NCBI GenBank assembly: GCA_022572485.1
Contig: JACZVU010000067.1
Coordinates: 1-12,850, forward strand
Reading direction: 5' to 3'
Length of the DNA: 12,850 nt
From: Myxococcales bacterium
Lineage (GTDB): Bacteria; Myxococcota_A; UBA9160; SMWR01
Shown: positions 1-6,772 of the stretch, in pieces
Numbering within the stretch: position 1 is the first letter of the stretch
Layout of the letters: each line of letters begins with the position of its first letter
Made by a program: the position numbers and the translations under genes
The notes under the pieces: generated by a model
Database searches by the model: none
The model's input: only the letters and a program-made list of their open reading frames with translations
Told to the model about the DNA's origin: nothing

Positions 1-291
1 GCGCGACCGCCGCGCCTGCTGCCGGGTCTGGTCGATGACCGCATTGCGCGCAATCGCGTGTAGCCACGGGGTGAAGTTGCGCTCCGCTCGGTAGGTGCCA
101 CGCGCTCGGTGAACCGAAATCAAGACGCTTTGCACCACGTCCTCCACGGCTGCGGCATCGAGGAGGCGACGCTGAACGAAGCGCCTGAGGTAGGGGATCA
201 ACTCGCCGAGCAGCTTTTCGTAGGCTGGAGTCTCTCCCGCCTGAGCGGCGACCATCCAGATGCGCCAGCGGGCCTCTCGTTCGTCGCCCAT
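1..291 (-). CDS. ECF-type RNA polymerase sigma factor, partial (N-terminal 97 residues)
   Basis: Reading the minus strand from ATG at 291 gives 97 codons open to the window edge, so the C-terminal half (region 4) is missing here. The visible part looks like sigma-70 region 2 of the extracytoplasmic-function type: an N-terminal helix with AAQAGETPAYEKLLGEL, then the region 2 core around VEDVVQSVLISVHRARGTY and the DNA-contacting stretch FTPWLHAIARNAVIDQTRQ followed by basic residues. Such proteins direct core RNA polymerase to a small regulon and are usually held by an anti-sigma factor, which would lie beyond the left edge if present. The start is supported by an AGAGAGG Shine-Dalgarno-like sequence a few bases upstream. 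Family assignment is secure from the motif; the regulon and the ECF group are unknown. Confidence 0.88.
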   Translation of the reverse strand, partial: MGDEREARWRIWMVAAQAGETPAYEKLLGELIPYLRRFVQRRLLDAAAVEDVVQSVLISVHRARGTYRAERNFTPWLHAIARNAVIDQTRQQARRSR

Positions 292-605
292 CGACCGCCT
301 CTCTTCTACGAACCGGCTCGGTCCGCGGTTACCGATGCCGCGCCGGTCCGCCGGCTATCCGACGACGTCCGAGAGCGTCCAACGCGATCCGGGCGCGACC
401 ACACCCCGATCGAAGCCTATCGCATTCACGATGCCAGAAAGCGGCCCCGGCGGGCGGCCCGGAGAGCGCGAGGCACTTCAAGTGCTTCCTCGGAAAATCC
501 AGAAAACAGCTGAAATATCCAATCAAATAGGACTGAATTCTGACACTTGTTGCGCTCTTGGGTCACTTCGTAATGAGAACCCGTCACCCGCTCAGGGCGA
601 GGCCT
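292..605. other. Intergenic stretch between divergent genes
   Basis: About 314 bases separate the sigma-factor start from the next supported gene. Open frames here have poor codon use and no family resemblance, so I call no gene. It presumably holds the promoter of the sigma factor. The right part (about 495-560) is A/T-richer than its surroundings. A short inverted repeat with 6-base arms GCACTT / AAGTGC around a single C lies at 473-485 and could be an operator, but 6 bases is close to chance. I did not find a convincing GGAAC-type autoregulated ECF promoter in front of the sigma gene. Confidence 0.5.
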
Positions 606-896
606 GTGAGCCGAAAATTATTCAACCATCTCTTCGTCGAACTCTCGGTCTCGGTCGGAAAGCGCGTTCCGCGTTACGCGCTCTGGCTCGAGCTCCACGA
701 TTTGGGTTGGAATCCCGAGTCGCTGCGAGTGGCCGAAGCACTCGAATTCTGTGATGGCCCGATGGAGGGATTCCTCAGCCATCGCGGGCTGAAGATCAGC
801 CCGCGGGCGCGAAACCGCCTGCGCAGGGAACTCGCAAAATTCGACCCCACGCACCCGCTTCCGCAGGAAGTCTTCGAAAGATTGTGGGGGTCCTGA
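606..896 (+). CDS. Hypothetical small basic protein
   Basis: An unrecognised soluble protein of 96 residues if it starts at GTG 606. Codon use in this frame shows the third-position G/C bias of the window, and the antisense frame does not read like a protein. The core (LFNHLFVELSVSVGKRVPRY then LHDLGWNPESLRVAEALEFC) looks helical, followed by a basic segment SPRARNRLRRELAKFDPTHP and an end at LWGS. No signal peptide or membrane segment is visible. In-frame alternatives are ATG 573 and TTG 558; I prefer 606 because GGGCGAGG lies just upstream and the added N-terminus would use AGA/AGG codons unlike the rest. It converges on rdgB with a 69-base gap. Function unknown. Confidence 0.65.
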   Translation: MSRKLFNHLFVELSVSVGKRVPRYALWLELHDLGWNPESLRVAEALEFCDGPMEGFLSHRGLKISPRARNRLRRELAKFDPTHPLPQEVFERLWGS

Positions 897-965
897 GCGC
901 CGGGGTTTTGACGCTGAACAGCCGAAATGGACGGCACGGATTTTCAACGATCGATGGGGAGCCAT

Positions 966-1601
966 TCAATCCGGGGGCCCCAATCCAAGCTGGACACGAA
1001 TTGCGCTGCTCAGCGCGCCGAACGCCGATGCTCGATGGGAAATTCGATTCTTTTCCGCTTCGGGGAGTTCAGCCATCGCTCGACCGATTCCCTCGACGAA
1101 GAAGACCGGGTCGTAGCCGAAGCCCAATCGCCCGCGCGGTGCATCGAGAATGCGTCCCGCGCACTCGCCGCGGGCCGTCACGATATCGCCTCCGGGAGTG
1201 ACGAGGGCAGCGATGCAGACGAAGCGGGCCCGGCGCTGCTCGCCGGAGCAGTTCGCGAGCGCGGCGAGCAGAGCGTCGATGCGGCCCGCGTCGTCGAGAC
1301 CGGGGCCACCGAAGCGGGCCGAAAACGGCCCCGGAGCACCGCCGAGGCCCGATACTTCCAGACCGGAATCATCCGCGAGTGCGACCCGATCCGAGAAATG
1401 CGCGGCGGCTTTGGCTTTGGCGATCGCATTTTCCTCGTAGTCCGCCCCTTCGTCGGGCAGGATGACGCCGGGAAAATCGGAAAGGGGGCGAATCGCCAAC
1501 GGCAGATCGCGAAGGATCTCGCGAATCTCGCCGAGCTTTCCCGGATTCGAAGTCGCGAGCACAGCCTCCGAACTCCAAGCCGAGGGAGTCGACGGGGTCA
1601 T
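966..1601 (-). CDS. rdgB: Non-canonical purine NTP pyrophosphatase (ITP/XTP/dITP), RdgB/HAM1 family
   Basis: Hydrolyses ITP, dITP and XTP to monophosphate and pyrophosphate, keeping deaminated purines out of DNA and RNA; cytoplasmic. The 211-residue product has the family's landmarks: nucleotide-binding SNPGK at 18-22, ADDSGLEV around 76-83, the signature GLGGAPGPFSARF at 85-97, GFGYDPVF at 160-167 and the base-recognition SHR at 188-190. Length is slightly above the usual 195-205. The ATG overlaps the stop of rph in an ATGA arrangement, and AAGGGGGC at the end of rph serves as ribosome binding site, so the two are translationally coupled. Last gene of the amidase-rph-rdgB unit. rph-rdgB adjacency is common in bacteria and supports both calls. 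Confidence 0.97.
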   Translation of the reverse strand: MTPSTPSAWSSEAVLATSNPGKLGEIREILRDLPLAIRPLSDFPGVILPDEGADYEENAIAKAKAAAHFSDRVALADDSGLEVSGLGGAPGPFSARFGGPGLDDAGRIDALLAALANCSGEQRRARFVCIAALVTPGGDIVTARGECAGRILDAPRGRLGFGYDPVFFVEGIGRAMAELPEAEKNRISHRASAFGALSSAIRVQLGLGPPD

Positions 1602-2371
1602 TTTGCCCCCTTGGCTTCAGCGATCGCCTGCTGCTGAAGCGCGCCCAGATCCGCGATGCCCCGCAGTCCCAACGCGGTCAGCTGGTTCAATTCGTCGACC
1701 GAGAACGTGCTTTCCTCGCCGGTTCCCTGAACCTCGACAAAGCGCCCTGCCCCCGTCGCGACAACATTCATGTCGACTTCTGCACGCGCGTCTTCTTCAT
1801 AGGCGAGATCCAGCATCACCGATCCCCCGACCACCCCAACCGATACCGCTGCGACCGAATCGCGCAGCGGATTGCGCTCGAGATCTCCGCGCGCGAGCAA
1901 GCGCTCCACCGCCACTGCAAGTGCCACGTAGGCGCCCGTGATCGACGCACAGCGCGTGCCACCATCCGCCTGAAGCACATCGCAGTCGACCCAGAGCGTT
2001 CGCTCGCCCAGCGCGCTCAGATCCGCCACAGCGCGCAGGCTCCGACCGATCAGGCGCTGGATTTCCAGGGTGCGGCCCGAGGGGCGCCCCCGCGTAACCT
2101 CGCGTTCGACGCGTCGGTCGGTCGAGCCCGGCAGCAGGGAATATTCCGCGGTGAGCCAACCGCGTCCCGTCCCGCGCAGAAATCGCGGCACCGAGTCCTC
2201 TTCACTGACGGTGCAGAGGACCACGGTCCGCCCCATCTCGCAGAGCACCGAGGCCAGGGGGTTGTCGGTGAAATCGGGAACGAGACGCACGGAGCGCAGA
2301 TCATTCGGCGACCGCCCATCGATTCTCAAGGCTTCCTCCATGGGGTGGGGGCCGAAGGTGCCGCCCGGCAT
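1598..2371 (-). CDS. rph: Ribonuclease PH
   Basis: Phosphorolytic 3'-to-5' exoribonuclease that trims tRNA and other RNA 3' ends, releasing nucleoside diphosphates; acts as a hexameric ring in the cytoplasm. The 257-residue product matches the family along its length: RSPNDLRSV at 20-28, LTAEYSLLPGSTDRR at 73-87, the signature GRTLEIQRLIGRSLRA at 99-114, CDVLQADGGTR at 130-140, the metal-binding region AEVDMNVV with D200, and VQGTGEE at 214-220. The family normally begins near the RxDGR motif, so ATG 2341 (giving MEEALRIDGR) is an alternative; I give ATG 2371 because it abuts the amidase stop as TGAATG, pointing to translational coupling. Neither start has a strong Shine-Dalgarno. Overlaps rdgB by four bases. 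Confidence 0.96.
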   Translation of the reverse strand: MPGGTFGPHPMEEALRIDGRSPNDLRSVRLVPDFTDNPLASVLCEMGRTVVLCTVSEEDSVPRFLRGTGRGWLTAEYSLLPGSTDRRVEREVTRGRPSGRTLEIQRLIGRSLRAVADLSALGERTLWVDCDVLQADGGTRCASITGAYVALAVAVERLLARGDLERNPLRDSVAAVSVGVVGGSVMLDLAYEEDARAEVDMNVVATGAGRFVEVQGTGEESTFSVDELNQLTALGLRGIADLGALQQQAIAEAKGAK

Positions 2372-3169
2372 TCAGCGACTGCCGATGCCTCGTCGGGCAT
2401 CGTAGCGCCGACCGAACTCGAGCGCGGCCCGCACCAGCGCCGCTACGATCCGGTCCCGTTCTCCGCCATCACGCAGCAACTGCTCGTCGAGGCGATTGGT
2501 CAGAAATCCGATTTCGACCAACGCGGCGGGCATTTGGACGCCCTCCAAAACCACGAAGGGAGCCTGTTTCACGCCGCGCGCAACCTGCGGTCCACCCGCG
2601 AGTTCCAACTGCGCGAGGCGTGCAAATTCATTCGACTCCTCCATGTGTTCGTTCGCGATCAGGTCTCCGATGATCGCGACCAACGCATCGTCGCTGCGCT
2701 TGGCCGGTGTGTCTCCGATGCGAAACGCCTGATTTTCGCGCCGCGCGACCTGCCTGGCGTGATCATCACTCGCAGCAAGCGAGAGAAAGAACGTCTCGAT
2801 GCCCCTGACTTTCGTGTCGTGGGTCGCATTGGCGTGAATCGAAATGAACAGATCCGCACGCGCATCGTTCGCGATCGAAGTTCGCTCTTCGAGCGAAACA
2901 AAGGTGTCGTCACGACGTGTCAGAACGACCCGCAGGCCATTTCCAGCAAAGCGTTCCGCCAAGCGATGCGCGATGTCGAGCACGAGATCCTTTTCGAGCA
3001 GGCCTTCCGCGCCGCGAGCGCCTACGTCGTCGCCACCGTGTCCGGCGTCGATCACGACGGTGTCGAATCGATTGGGTCCGCTGGGTTCGACTGCACGAGC
3101 AGGCGCAGGTGTGAGCATCCCAACCAGCAAGGCCACTGCAACGGCGAAGCGCTTCCGTTCGAGCTGCAA
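2372..3169 (-). CDS. N-acetylmuramoyl-L-alanine amidase, Amidase_3 (AmiC-like catalytic) domain, exported
   Basis: Cleaves the bond between N-acetylmuramic acid and the stem peptide in peptidoglycan, typically during daughter-cell separation; acts in the periplasm. The 265-residue product has a signal peptide (basic start, hydrophobic 8-20, likely cut after APARA near 26) and a zinc amidase domain filling the rest. Zinc/catalytic residues visible by motif: H44 in IDAGHGG, E59, H112 in SIHAN and E219 in PAALVEIGF. There is no AMIN domain or SPOR or LysM repeat, so it is a bare catalytic unit. An insert of about 60 residues (roughly 135-195) carries acidic and basic stretches; in AmiB/AmiC this region holds a regulatory helix, but I cannot show that here. 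The start is TTG at 3169 preceded by GGAGAGGGGG. First gene of the trio with rph and rdgB. Confidence 0.95.
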   Translation of the reverse strand: MQLERKRFAVAVALLVGMLTPAPARAVEPSGPNRFDTVVIDAGHGGDDVGARGAEGLLEKDLVLDIAHRLAERFAGNGLRVVLTRRDDTFVSLEERTSIANDARADLFISIHANATHDTKVRGIETFFLSLAASDDHARQVARRENQAFRIGDTPAKRSDDALVAIIGDLIANEHMEESNEFARLAQLELAGGPQVARGVKQAPFVVLEGVQMPAALVEIGFLTNRLDEQLLRDGGERDRIVAALVRAALEFGRRYDARRGIGSR

Positions 3170-3402
3170 CAGATCCCCCTCTCCACGATCACCTTACCAC
3201 GGAGTTCGGCGCTTCGCGTGCGGCCGGGCACCCCACTGTCTCGGAACCGATTCAATGAGCGCTGCATCCGTTCGGGCGTGGAGGCGGTCATGGGTTTGGA
3301 ACCACAGGAAATGCGCGTTGCGCAACGGGGCCGCAAGGCCACCTCAAAAGTGCGGGGCTGCTTCGTGACAGCGCGTGTTCGCTTCCGTATCGTGGCCGCC
3401 CT
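3170..3402. promoter_or_regulatory. Divergent intergenic region between the amidase trio and the VWA gene
   Basis: This 233-base gap separates two divergently transcribed units and must hold the promoters of both. I find no well-matched -35/-10 pair on either strand. The open frames that cross it are antisense shadows of the amidase gene. The inverted repeat TGCGC / GCGCA with a central GTT-like spacer around 3311-3323 is short and may be chance. Confidence 0.4.
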
Positions 3403-5433
3403 GTGACGCGGATACCCTCACTCGCACTGCTTTCGTTCGCCGTGTTCGCATCGAGCATGCCCGAGCAGGCGCTCGCCGAACCCGCAGTCGCGCGGCCGAC
3501 CCTTCCCAAGCACGCCGCGTCGCAAAGCAGTGGAACGGTTTTTTTCACCGAAGTCGAAGAGGCCGGCACGGTCGCCGCGATCGGTACTGCCCACACCGTG
3601 AGAATTCCCGACATCGCCAGGATCGGCCGGGTCGAGTTTCGCCTCGGTGGGTCGTGGGATCTGATCTCGACCTCGACACGCCTACTCGCACCGCCGGGCA
3701 CCCCGTTCAACGCGCCTGGGGGAAGCGTGGCCGGGGACTTCTTCATCTACGCGCTGGATTTCGCCCCCAACGGAATCCGCGTCCTCGAATTCGAGACGGG
3801 CCCGAAGCTCGCGGGGCTGATGAAAGGCGACGCCGTCCAGATCCTCGGAATTCCCGCAAAGGGAGGTGGCAACGAAGTCGTCTTGCGCGGACAGATCTGG
3901 CAAGCCTCTCCGGAGCAGATCCAGGTGGACCTCGAAGAACCCTTTGATCTTCGTGGCTGGGGCGGTGCACCCGTGATCGCAGCTGCGTCAGGACGCGTGA
4001 TCGGCATCGTGCAGGGAAGCGTCTCGAGAGCTTCGATTCCGCGACTCACGGTGGGACCGATCGGCGCCGTGCAAAACGCACTCCGTGGGCTCCGCGCGGG
4101 AGCGGCCAGCCAGACTTTCGCCAAACTCGCCGATACGCTCGCGGTGCGAAGCAGCGAGAACACACGAATCCAAAGACAGCCCCTCATTCTTCCAGCGCCG
4201 AATCGGACGAACATCCACCTGGAAATCGAATTTCCGAGCGATGGCGCCGTGGTCTCGGACTCGGCGTGCGGCACCTTCGTAGCCGGCCGCGCCATGGCGC
4301 TGAGCGATCGCTCGAAGCGCTTCGACGTCGCGCTCGTGTTGGACACTTCTGGTTCGACCGCAGAATCGACGGGAGTCGACATCAACGGAAACGGTGTGAT
4401 CGGAGCGCGGCGGCGCGGCCGAATCTCGTCGCTCTTTGGCGGCAGCACCGACAAAGGAGATTCTGTTCTGGCCGCTGAGGTTGCCGCCGCGCGCCAGATC
4501 TTGCGGGGCCTCGATCCGCGAACGACCCGCGTTGCGGTCATCACCTTCGCCGGTGGCGATCACAAAAAAGAGACGGGCCCGCCCGCGCTGACCCGACAGC
4601 CACTCACGAACGAATACGCTCGGGTCGAACACGCTCTCGACTTCATCCTGCGCACGGAGCCGCACGGCCAGACCCACATCGCCGGCGCCGTCGACCACGC
4701 CACGACGGAGTTGCTCGGGCTGCTCGGATCGCGTTCGGAAAAGATCGTCGACTCCGAGAAATTGGTCTTCTTCTTTACGGACGGCCAACCCACACTGCCC
4801 TTCGGCCCACTGGCACGATCCGACAACATGCGCGCCGTGCGTCGATCGGCGCTGAGGGCAAATAAAGCCGGGATCCGCATTCACTCTTTTGCGATCGGCT
4901 CCGAGGCCTTGTCGGGCCCCATCGCGAGCGTGGAACTCGCCGACATGACGGGAGGTTCGTTCATTCCGGTCCGCCACCCTGGCGAACTCTCAGCAGTCGT
5001 GGATGCGTTGAATTTCGCCAACCTGGAAGATGTGATTCTTCGAAGTGAGACAACGGGAAACGAAGCCGACCCGTTCCGGGTGACCGCCGACGGAAGCTGG
5101 GGCGGTTTCGTGAAAACGCTGCCCGGCTCCAACACAATTCAGATTTCGGCGCGTTCAACGGATGGCATTGAGGCCGTCGAAGTGCTCCACATCGTCCACG
5201 ATCCCGCCGCACAGCCCCTGCCGGTTCCCGCAGACCTCGGAGTTCGACACAACCGATTGCTTGAGGATTGCTTGCGCAGCCTCAAACAGCTTCGTGCCGA
5301 CGCCGAGCGGGAACAGGCCGAGAATGTGCGCAAGGAGCTGCTGCTCGAAATCGAGCGAGAGCGCGCCAAGGCTCGAAAACGCGCCACCGAGCAGCGCAAG
5401 CAACTCGAACTCGAAGTCGAAGAAACCGACTAA
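3403..5433 (+). CDS. Exported multidomain protein: inactive trypsin-like region, Ig-like domain interrupted by a VWA domain, coiled-coil tail
   Basis: The 676-residue product begins at GTG with a signal peptide (hydrophobic 5-17, likely cut after QALA at 25). Residues 45-225 resemble a trypsin fold: GTAHTV around H64 where TAAHC is usual, and GWGGAPV at 185-191 followed by GRVIGIVQG where GDSGGPV is usual. The nucleophile Ser is therefore Gly187. Residues 276-298 (FPSDGAVV...FVAGRA) read like the first strands of a bacterial Ig-like domain. A VWA domain follows (about 305-540) with MIDAS residues DTSGS at 314-318, T424 and D460, and an EF-hand-like loop DINGNGVIG at 326-334. The second half of the Ig-like domain then appears (DGSWGGFVKTLPGSNTIQIS, 563-582). 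Residues 615-676 are a charged coiled coil rich in E, R and K. Likely an adhesion or scaffold protein in the periplasm or at the surface; the role is inferred. Confidence 0.85.
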   Translation: MTRIPSLALLSFAVFASSMPEQALAEPAVARPTLPKHAASQSSGTVFFTEVEEAGTVAAIGTAHTVRIPDIARIGRVEFRLGGSWDLISTSTRLLAPPGTPFNAPGGSVAGDFFIYALDFAPNGIRVLEFETGPKLAGLMKGDAVQILGIPAKGGGNEVVLRGQIWQASPEQIQVDLEEPFDLRGWGGAPVIAAASGRVIGIVQGSVSRASIPRLTVGPIGAVQNALRGLRAGAASQTFAKLADTLAVRSSENTRIQRQPLILPAPNRTNIHLEIEFPSDGAVVSDSACGTFVAGRAMALSDRSKRFDVALVLDTSGSTAESTGVDINGNGVIGARRRGRISSLFGGSTDKGDSVLAAEVAAARQILRGLDPRTTRVAVITFAGGDHKKETGPPALTRQPLTNEYARVEHALDFILRTEPHGQTHIAGAVDHATTELLGLLGSRSEKIVDSEKLVFFFTDGQPTLPFGPLARSDNMRAVRRSALRANKAGIRIHSFAIGSEALSGPIASVELADMTGGSFIPVRHPGELSAVVDALNFANLEDVILRSETTGNEADPFRVTADGSWGGFVKTLPGSNTIQISARSTDGIEAVEVLHIVHDPAAQPLPVPADLGVRHNRLLEDCLRSLKQLRADAEREQAENVRKELLLEIERERAKARKRATEQRKQLELEVEETD

Positions 5434-5481
5434 GAGCTGACTCACGATGCGAAATGGGGGCGCTTGGGTGCGGTCTGGCGG

Positions 5482-6192
5482 TTACTGCTGGGCGACCCGC
5501 TGCTGCTCGACGTTGTAGTTGCTGTCTTCGCTGAAGACCTTGAGCGGAGCCCAGCCCGGCATTTCGGACATGCGCGGCATCCCGGATGTCATCGCGCCGG
5601 TCGGATCGATCACCCAGGGATCCTTCGGGTCTTCGAACCAGAATGTCACCATGTGGTGCTGGTTGTCTCTGCGGCGATAAACGATCGCCCGGAAGACTTC
5701 GTCTTCGCCAAACCCCAGATCGCGCAACAGGTTGTAGACGAGGAGTTCGAGGCCGTCGCAGTCGTCTCCGTTGGTTCGAAACGTCTCTTCGAGCGTCGCC
5801 CAATGATCGATCGGCCCGTCCGCGATGTAGTGTTGCTGGGCTTGTCTCTGAATCCAATCCGCCAATTCGCGAGCCTGAGCGCGTTTGATCTTCTGGCGGA
5901 ATTGGGCGTACTTGGAGCGAAGGTCGGAGGGAGGGTCGGGCGCAACCTCCGCATCTGCACCGGATGCAACCGCTGGGGTCAGAGCCTCGGAGCCCGGCAC
6001 GCGCTGCTCGGCCTGCTCGCGGGCCTGCCAGATTTCGATCTTGTGCCCCCAGGCGTCGTCGACGGGCGGTTCGGCGAAATACCGATACGCGAGCGGCCCG
6101 CTGAACGCGCCCGCGCAGCCCCAGCCAACACACACAGCGAGGCCAAGCCCGAATACCGCCGCGACACCCGATCGATGCGTTGATCTCCCCAT
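5482..6192 (-). CDS. Exported transglutaminase-like cysteine peptidase
   Basis: The 236-residue product has an N-terminal hydrophobic segment (10-30) containing two cysteines, C21 and C26. It may be a signal peptide, anchor or atypical lipoprotein signal; neither Cys sits in a canonical lipobox. After a Pro/Ala-rich linker (65-90) and a helical part, a papain/transglutaminase-type core spans about 125-205: DHWATLEETFRTNGDDCDGLE with C145, NQHHMVTFW with H180, and WVIDPTG with D196, forming a Cys-His-Asp triad in the right order. Spacing (35 and 16 residues) is close to that of bacterial transglutaminase-like cysteine proteinases such as LapG, but no LapD partner lies in the window, so I do not claim that role. 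It converges on the VWA gene with a 48-base gap. ATG 6192 lacks a strong ribosome binding site. The substrate is unknown. Confidence 0.8.
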   Translation of the reverse strand: MGRSTHRSGVAAVFGLGLAVCVGWGCAGAFSGPLAYRYFAEPPVDDAWGHKIEIWQAREQAEQRVPGSEALTPAVASGADAEVAPDPPSDLRSKYAQFRQKIKRAQARELADWIQRQAQQHYIADGPIDHWATLEETFRTNGDDCDGLELLVYNLLRDLGFGEDEVFRAIVYRRRDNQHHMVTFWFEDPKDPWVIDPTGAMTSGMPRMSEMPGWAPLKVFSEDSNYNVEQQRVAQQ

Positions 6193-6238
6193 TAGAGGAT
6201 TACATCGGCGAACGGGTACGCTTCCTTACCTCTAAGTA

Positions 6239-6266
6239 CTTGATTTATATAGATAAAAATAGTTCC
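6239..6266 (-). promoter_or_regulatory. Possible ECF-type promoter before the transglutaminase-like gene
   Basis: In an A/T-rich island (about 6228-6270), unlike the rest of the window, the minus strand reads GGAACT (6266-6261), 17 bases of mostly A/T, then TCAAG (6243-6239). This is the shape of a sigma-E-like promoter, with the start of transcription expected about 40 bases before ATG 6192. Short degenerate motifs occur by chance, and an ordinary sigma-70 -10 (TATAAA) also fits within the island, so this is only a candidate. Confidence 0.25.
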
Positions 6267-6399
6267 GTAGAGTTCGCCTGCCAGTTTCGAGGGATGCACA
6301 CGGAACTGCATGCCCGAGGAACCGCAGGTAGCGTGCAGCCAACCGCGCGCACGAGGTCAGCAGCGATTGGCGTCGGAAACGGAGGCCGCTGTCTGGGCT

Positions 6400-6528
6400 T
6401 TAGGCCGGGATTCCGCAGGAGCGCGTAAACGAGAAGAGCACGACCATGAAGAGGATGATCGCGGGGATACCAAACGCGACGTAGAGCTTGGCGACCAGGT
6501 CGTTCTTTCCTCGCGGCTCTTCATCCAT
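6400..6528 (-). CDS. Small single-pass membrane protein, 42 residues
   Basis: An ATG at 6528 with AGGGA eight bases upstream opens a 42-codon frame ending in TAA at 6400-6402. The N-terminus MDEEPRGKNDL is charged, residues 15-34 (YVAFGIPAIILFMVVLFSFT) form one strong transmembrane helix, and the C-terminus RSCGIPA is short and holds one Cys. By the positive-inside rule the orientation is ambiguous, since R6, K8 and K14 on one side face R36 on the other. Codon third positions are largely G/C, supporting a real gene. It lies upstream of the transglutaminase-like gene on the same strand, 207 bases away. Small membrane proteins of this size often modulate a larger membrane complex; no partner can be named here. 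Confidence 0.65.
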   Translation of the reverse strand: MDEEPRGKNDLVAKLYVAFGIPAIILFMVVLFSFTRSCGIPA

Positions 6529-6696
6529 GGCGTTTCCCTTTGGGCCCGTGCAGCCGTTCGAAGGCGGCCCAATCTAGCGGGCTTCGATTGTCCCGTCGAC
6601 CACTTCGCGCCGGGTGATTGCCTGCCTCGCTCTCCACCTGTACCACCCAGATCGAACAAACTGGGTCGCTTGACAAAGGTCGCTCCCTATCCGGAG

Positions 6697-6748
6697 CGCG
6701 ATCCCAGCATGGGATCGCGTGACGTCACAAGGGAAGCGAGAGCTTCCC
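6697..6748. promoter_or_regulatory. Cluster of three consecutive palindromes upstream of the AmpG-like permease
   Basis: Three perfect inverted repeats lie end to end in 52 bases: CGCGATCCCA / TGGGATCGCG with a 3-base centre (6697-6719), the 10-base palindrome GTGACGTCAC (6719-6728), and GGGAAGC / GCTTCCC with a GAGA centre (6731-6748). The last ends 24 bases before GTG 6773. None is followed by a T-run, so they do not look like terminators. They could be operators for dimeric repressors, or hairpins in the 5' leader. A TTGACA at 6670-6675 lies just upstream, but I find no matching -10 at normal spacing. Confidence 0.45.
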
Positions 6749-6772
6749 CACTAGACTGCGGCAGAGGTAGGG

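Noticed and set aside
618..965. A 115-codon minus frame opposite the 606-896 gene
   Set aside because: The plus frame has better third-position bias and a more protein-like composition; the minus frame has no recognisable motif or ribosome binding site.
2345..3406. A 353-codon open frame on plus, antisense to the amidase gene
   Set aside because: It is a shadow of the GC-rich amidase frame: no family motifs, and the minus-strand frame has a signal peptide and a complete set of zinc ligands.
3747..4977. Long minus-strand open frames across the VWA gene
   Set aside because: Low-complexity Arg/Ser/Pro content without motifs; the plus frame shows MIDAS and signal peptide.
5464..6183. A 239-codon plus frame opposite the transglutaminase-like gene
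   Set aside because: Composition is that of an antisense shadow; the minus frame has the Cys-His-Asp motifs and an N-terminal hydrophobic segment.
6180..6428. An 82-codon plus frame in the A/T-rich intergenic region
   Set aside because: No ribosome binding site, mixed codon use, and it crosses the promoter region of the neighbouring gene.
6670..6691. TTGACA at 6670-6675 as a promoter for the permease with CCTATC as -10
   Set aside because: The spacing is only 10 bases and no better -10 lies at 16-18 bases.
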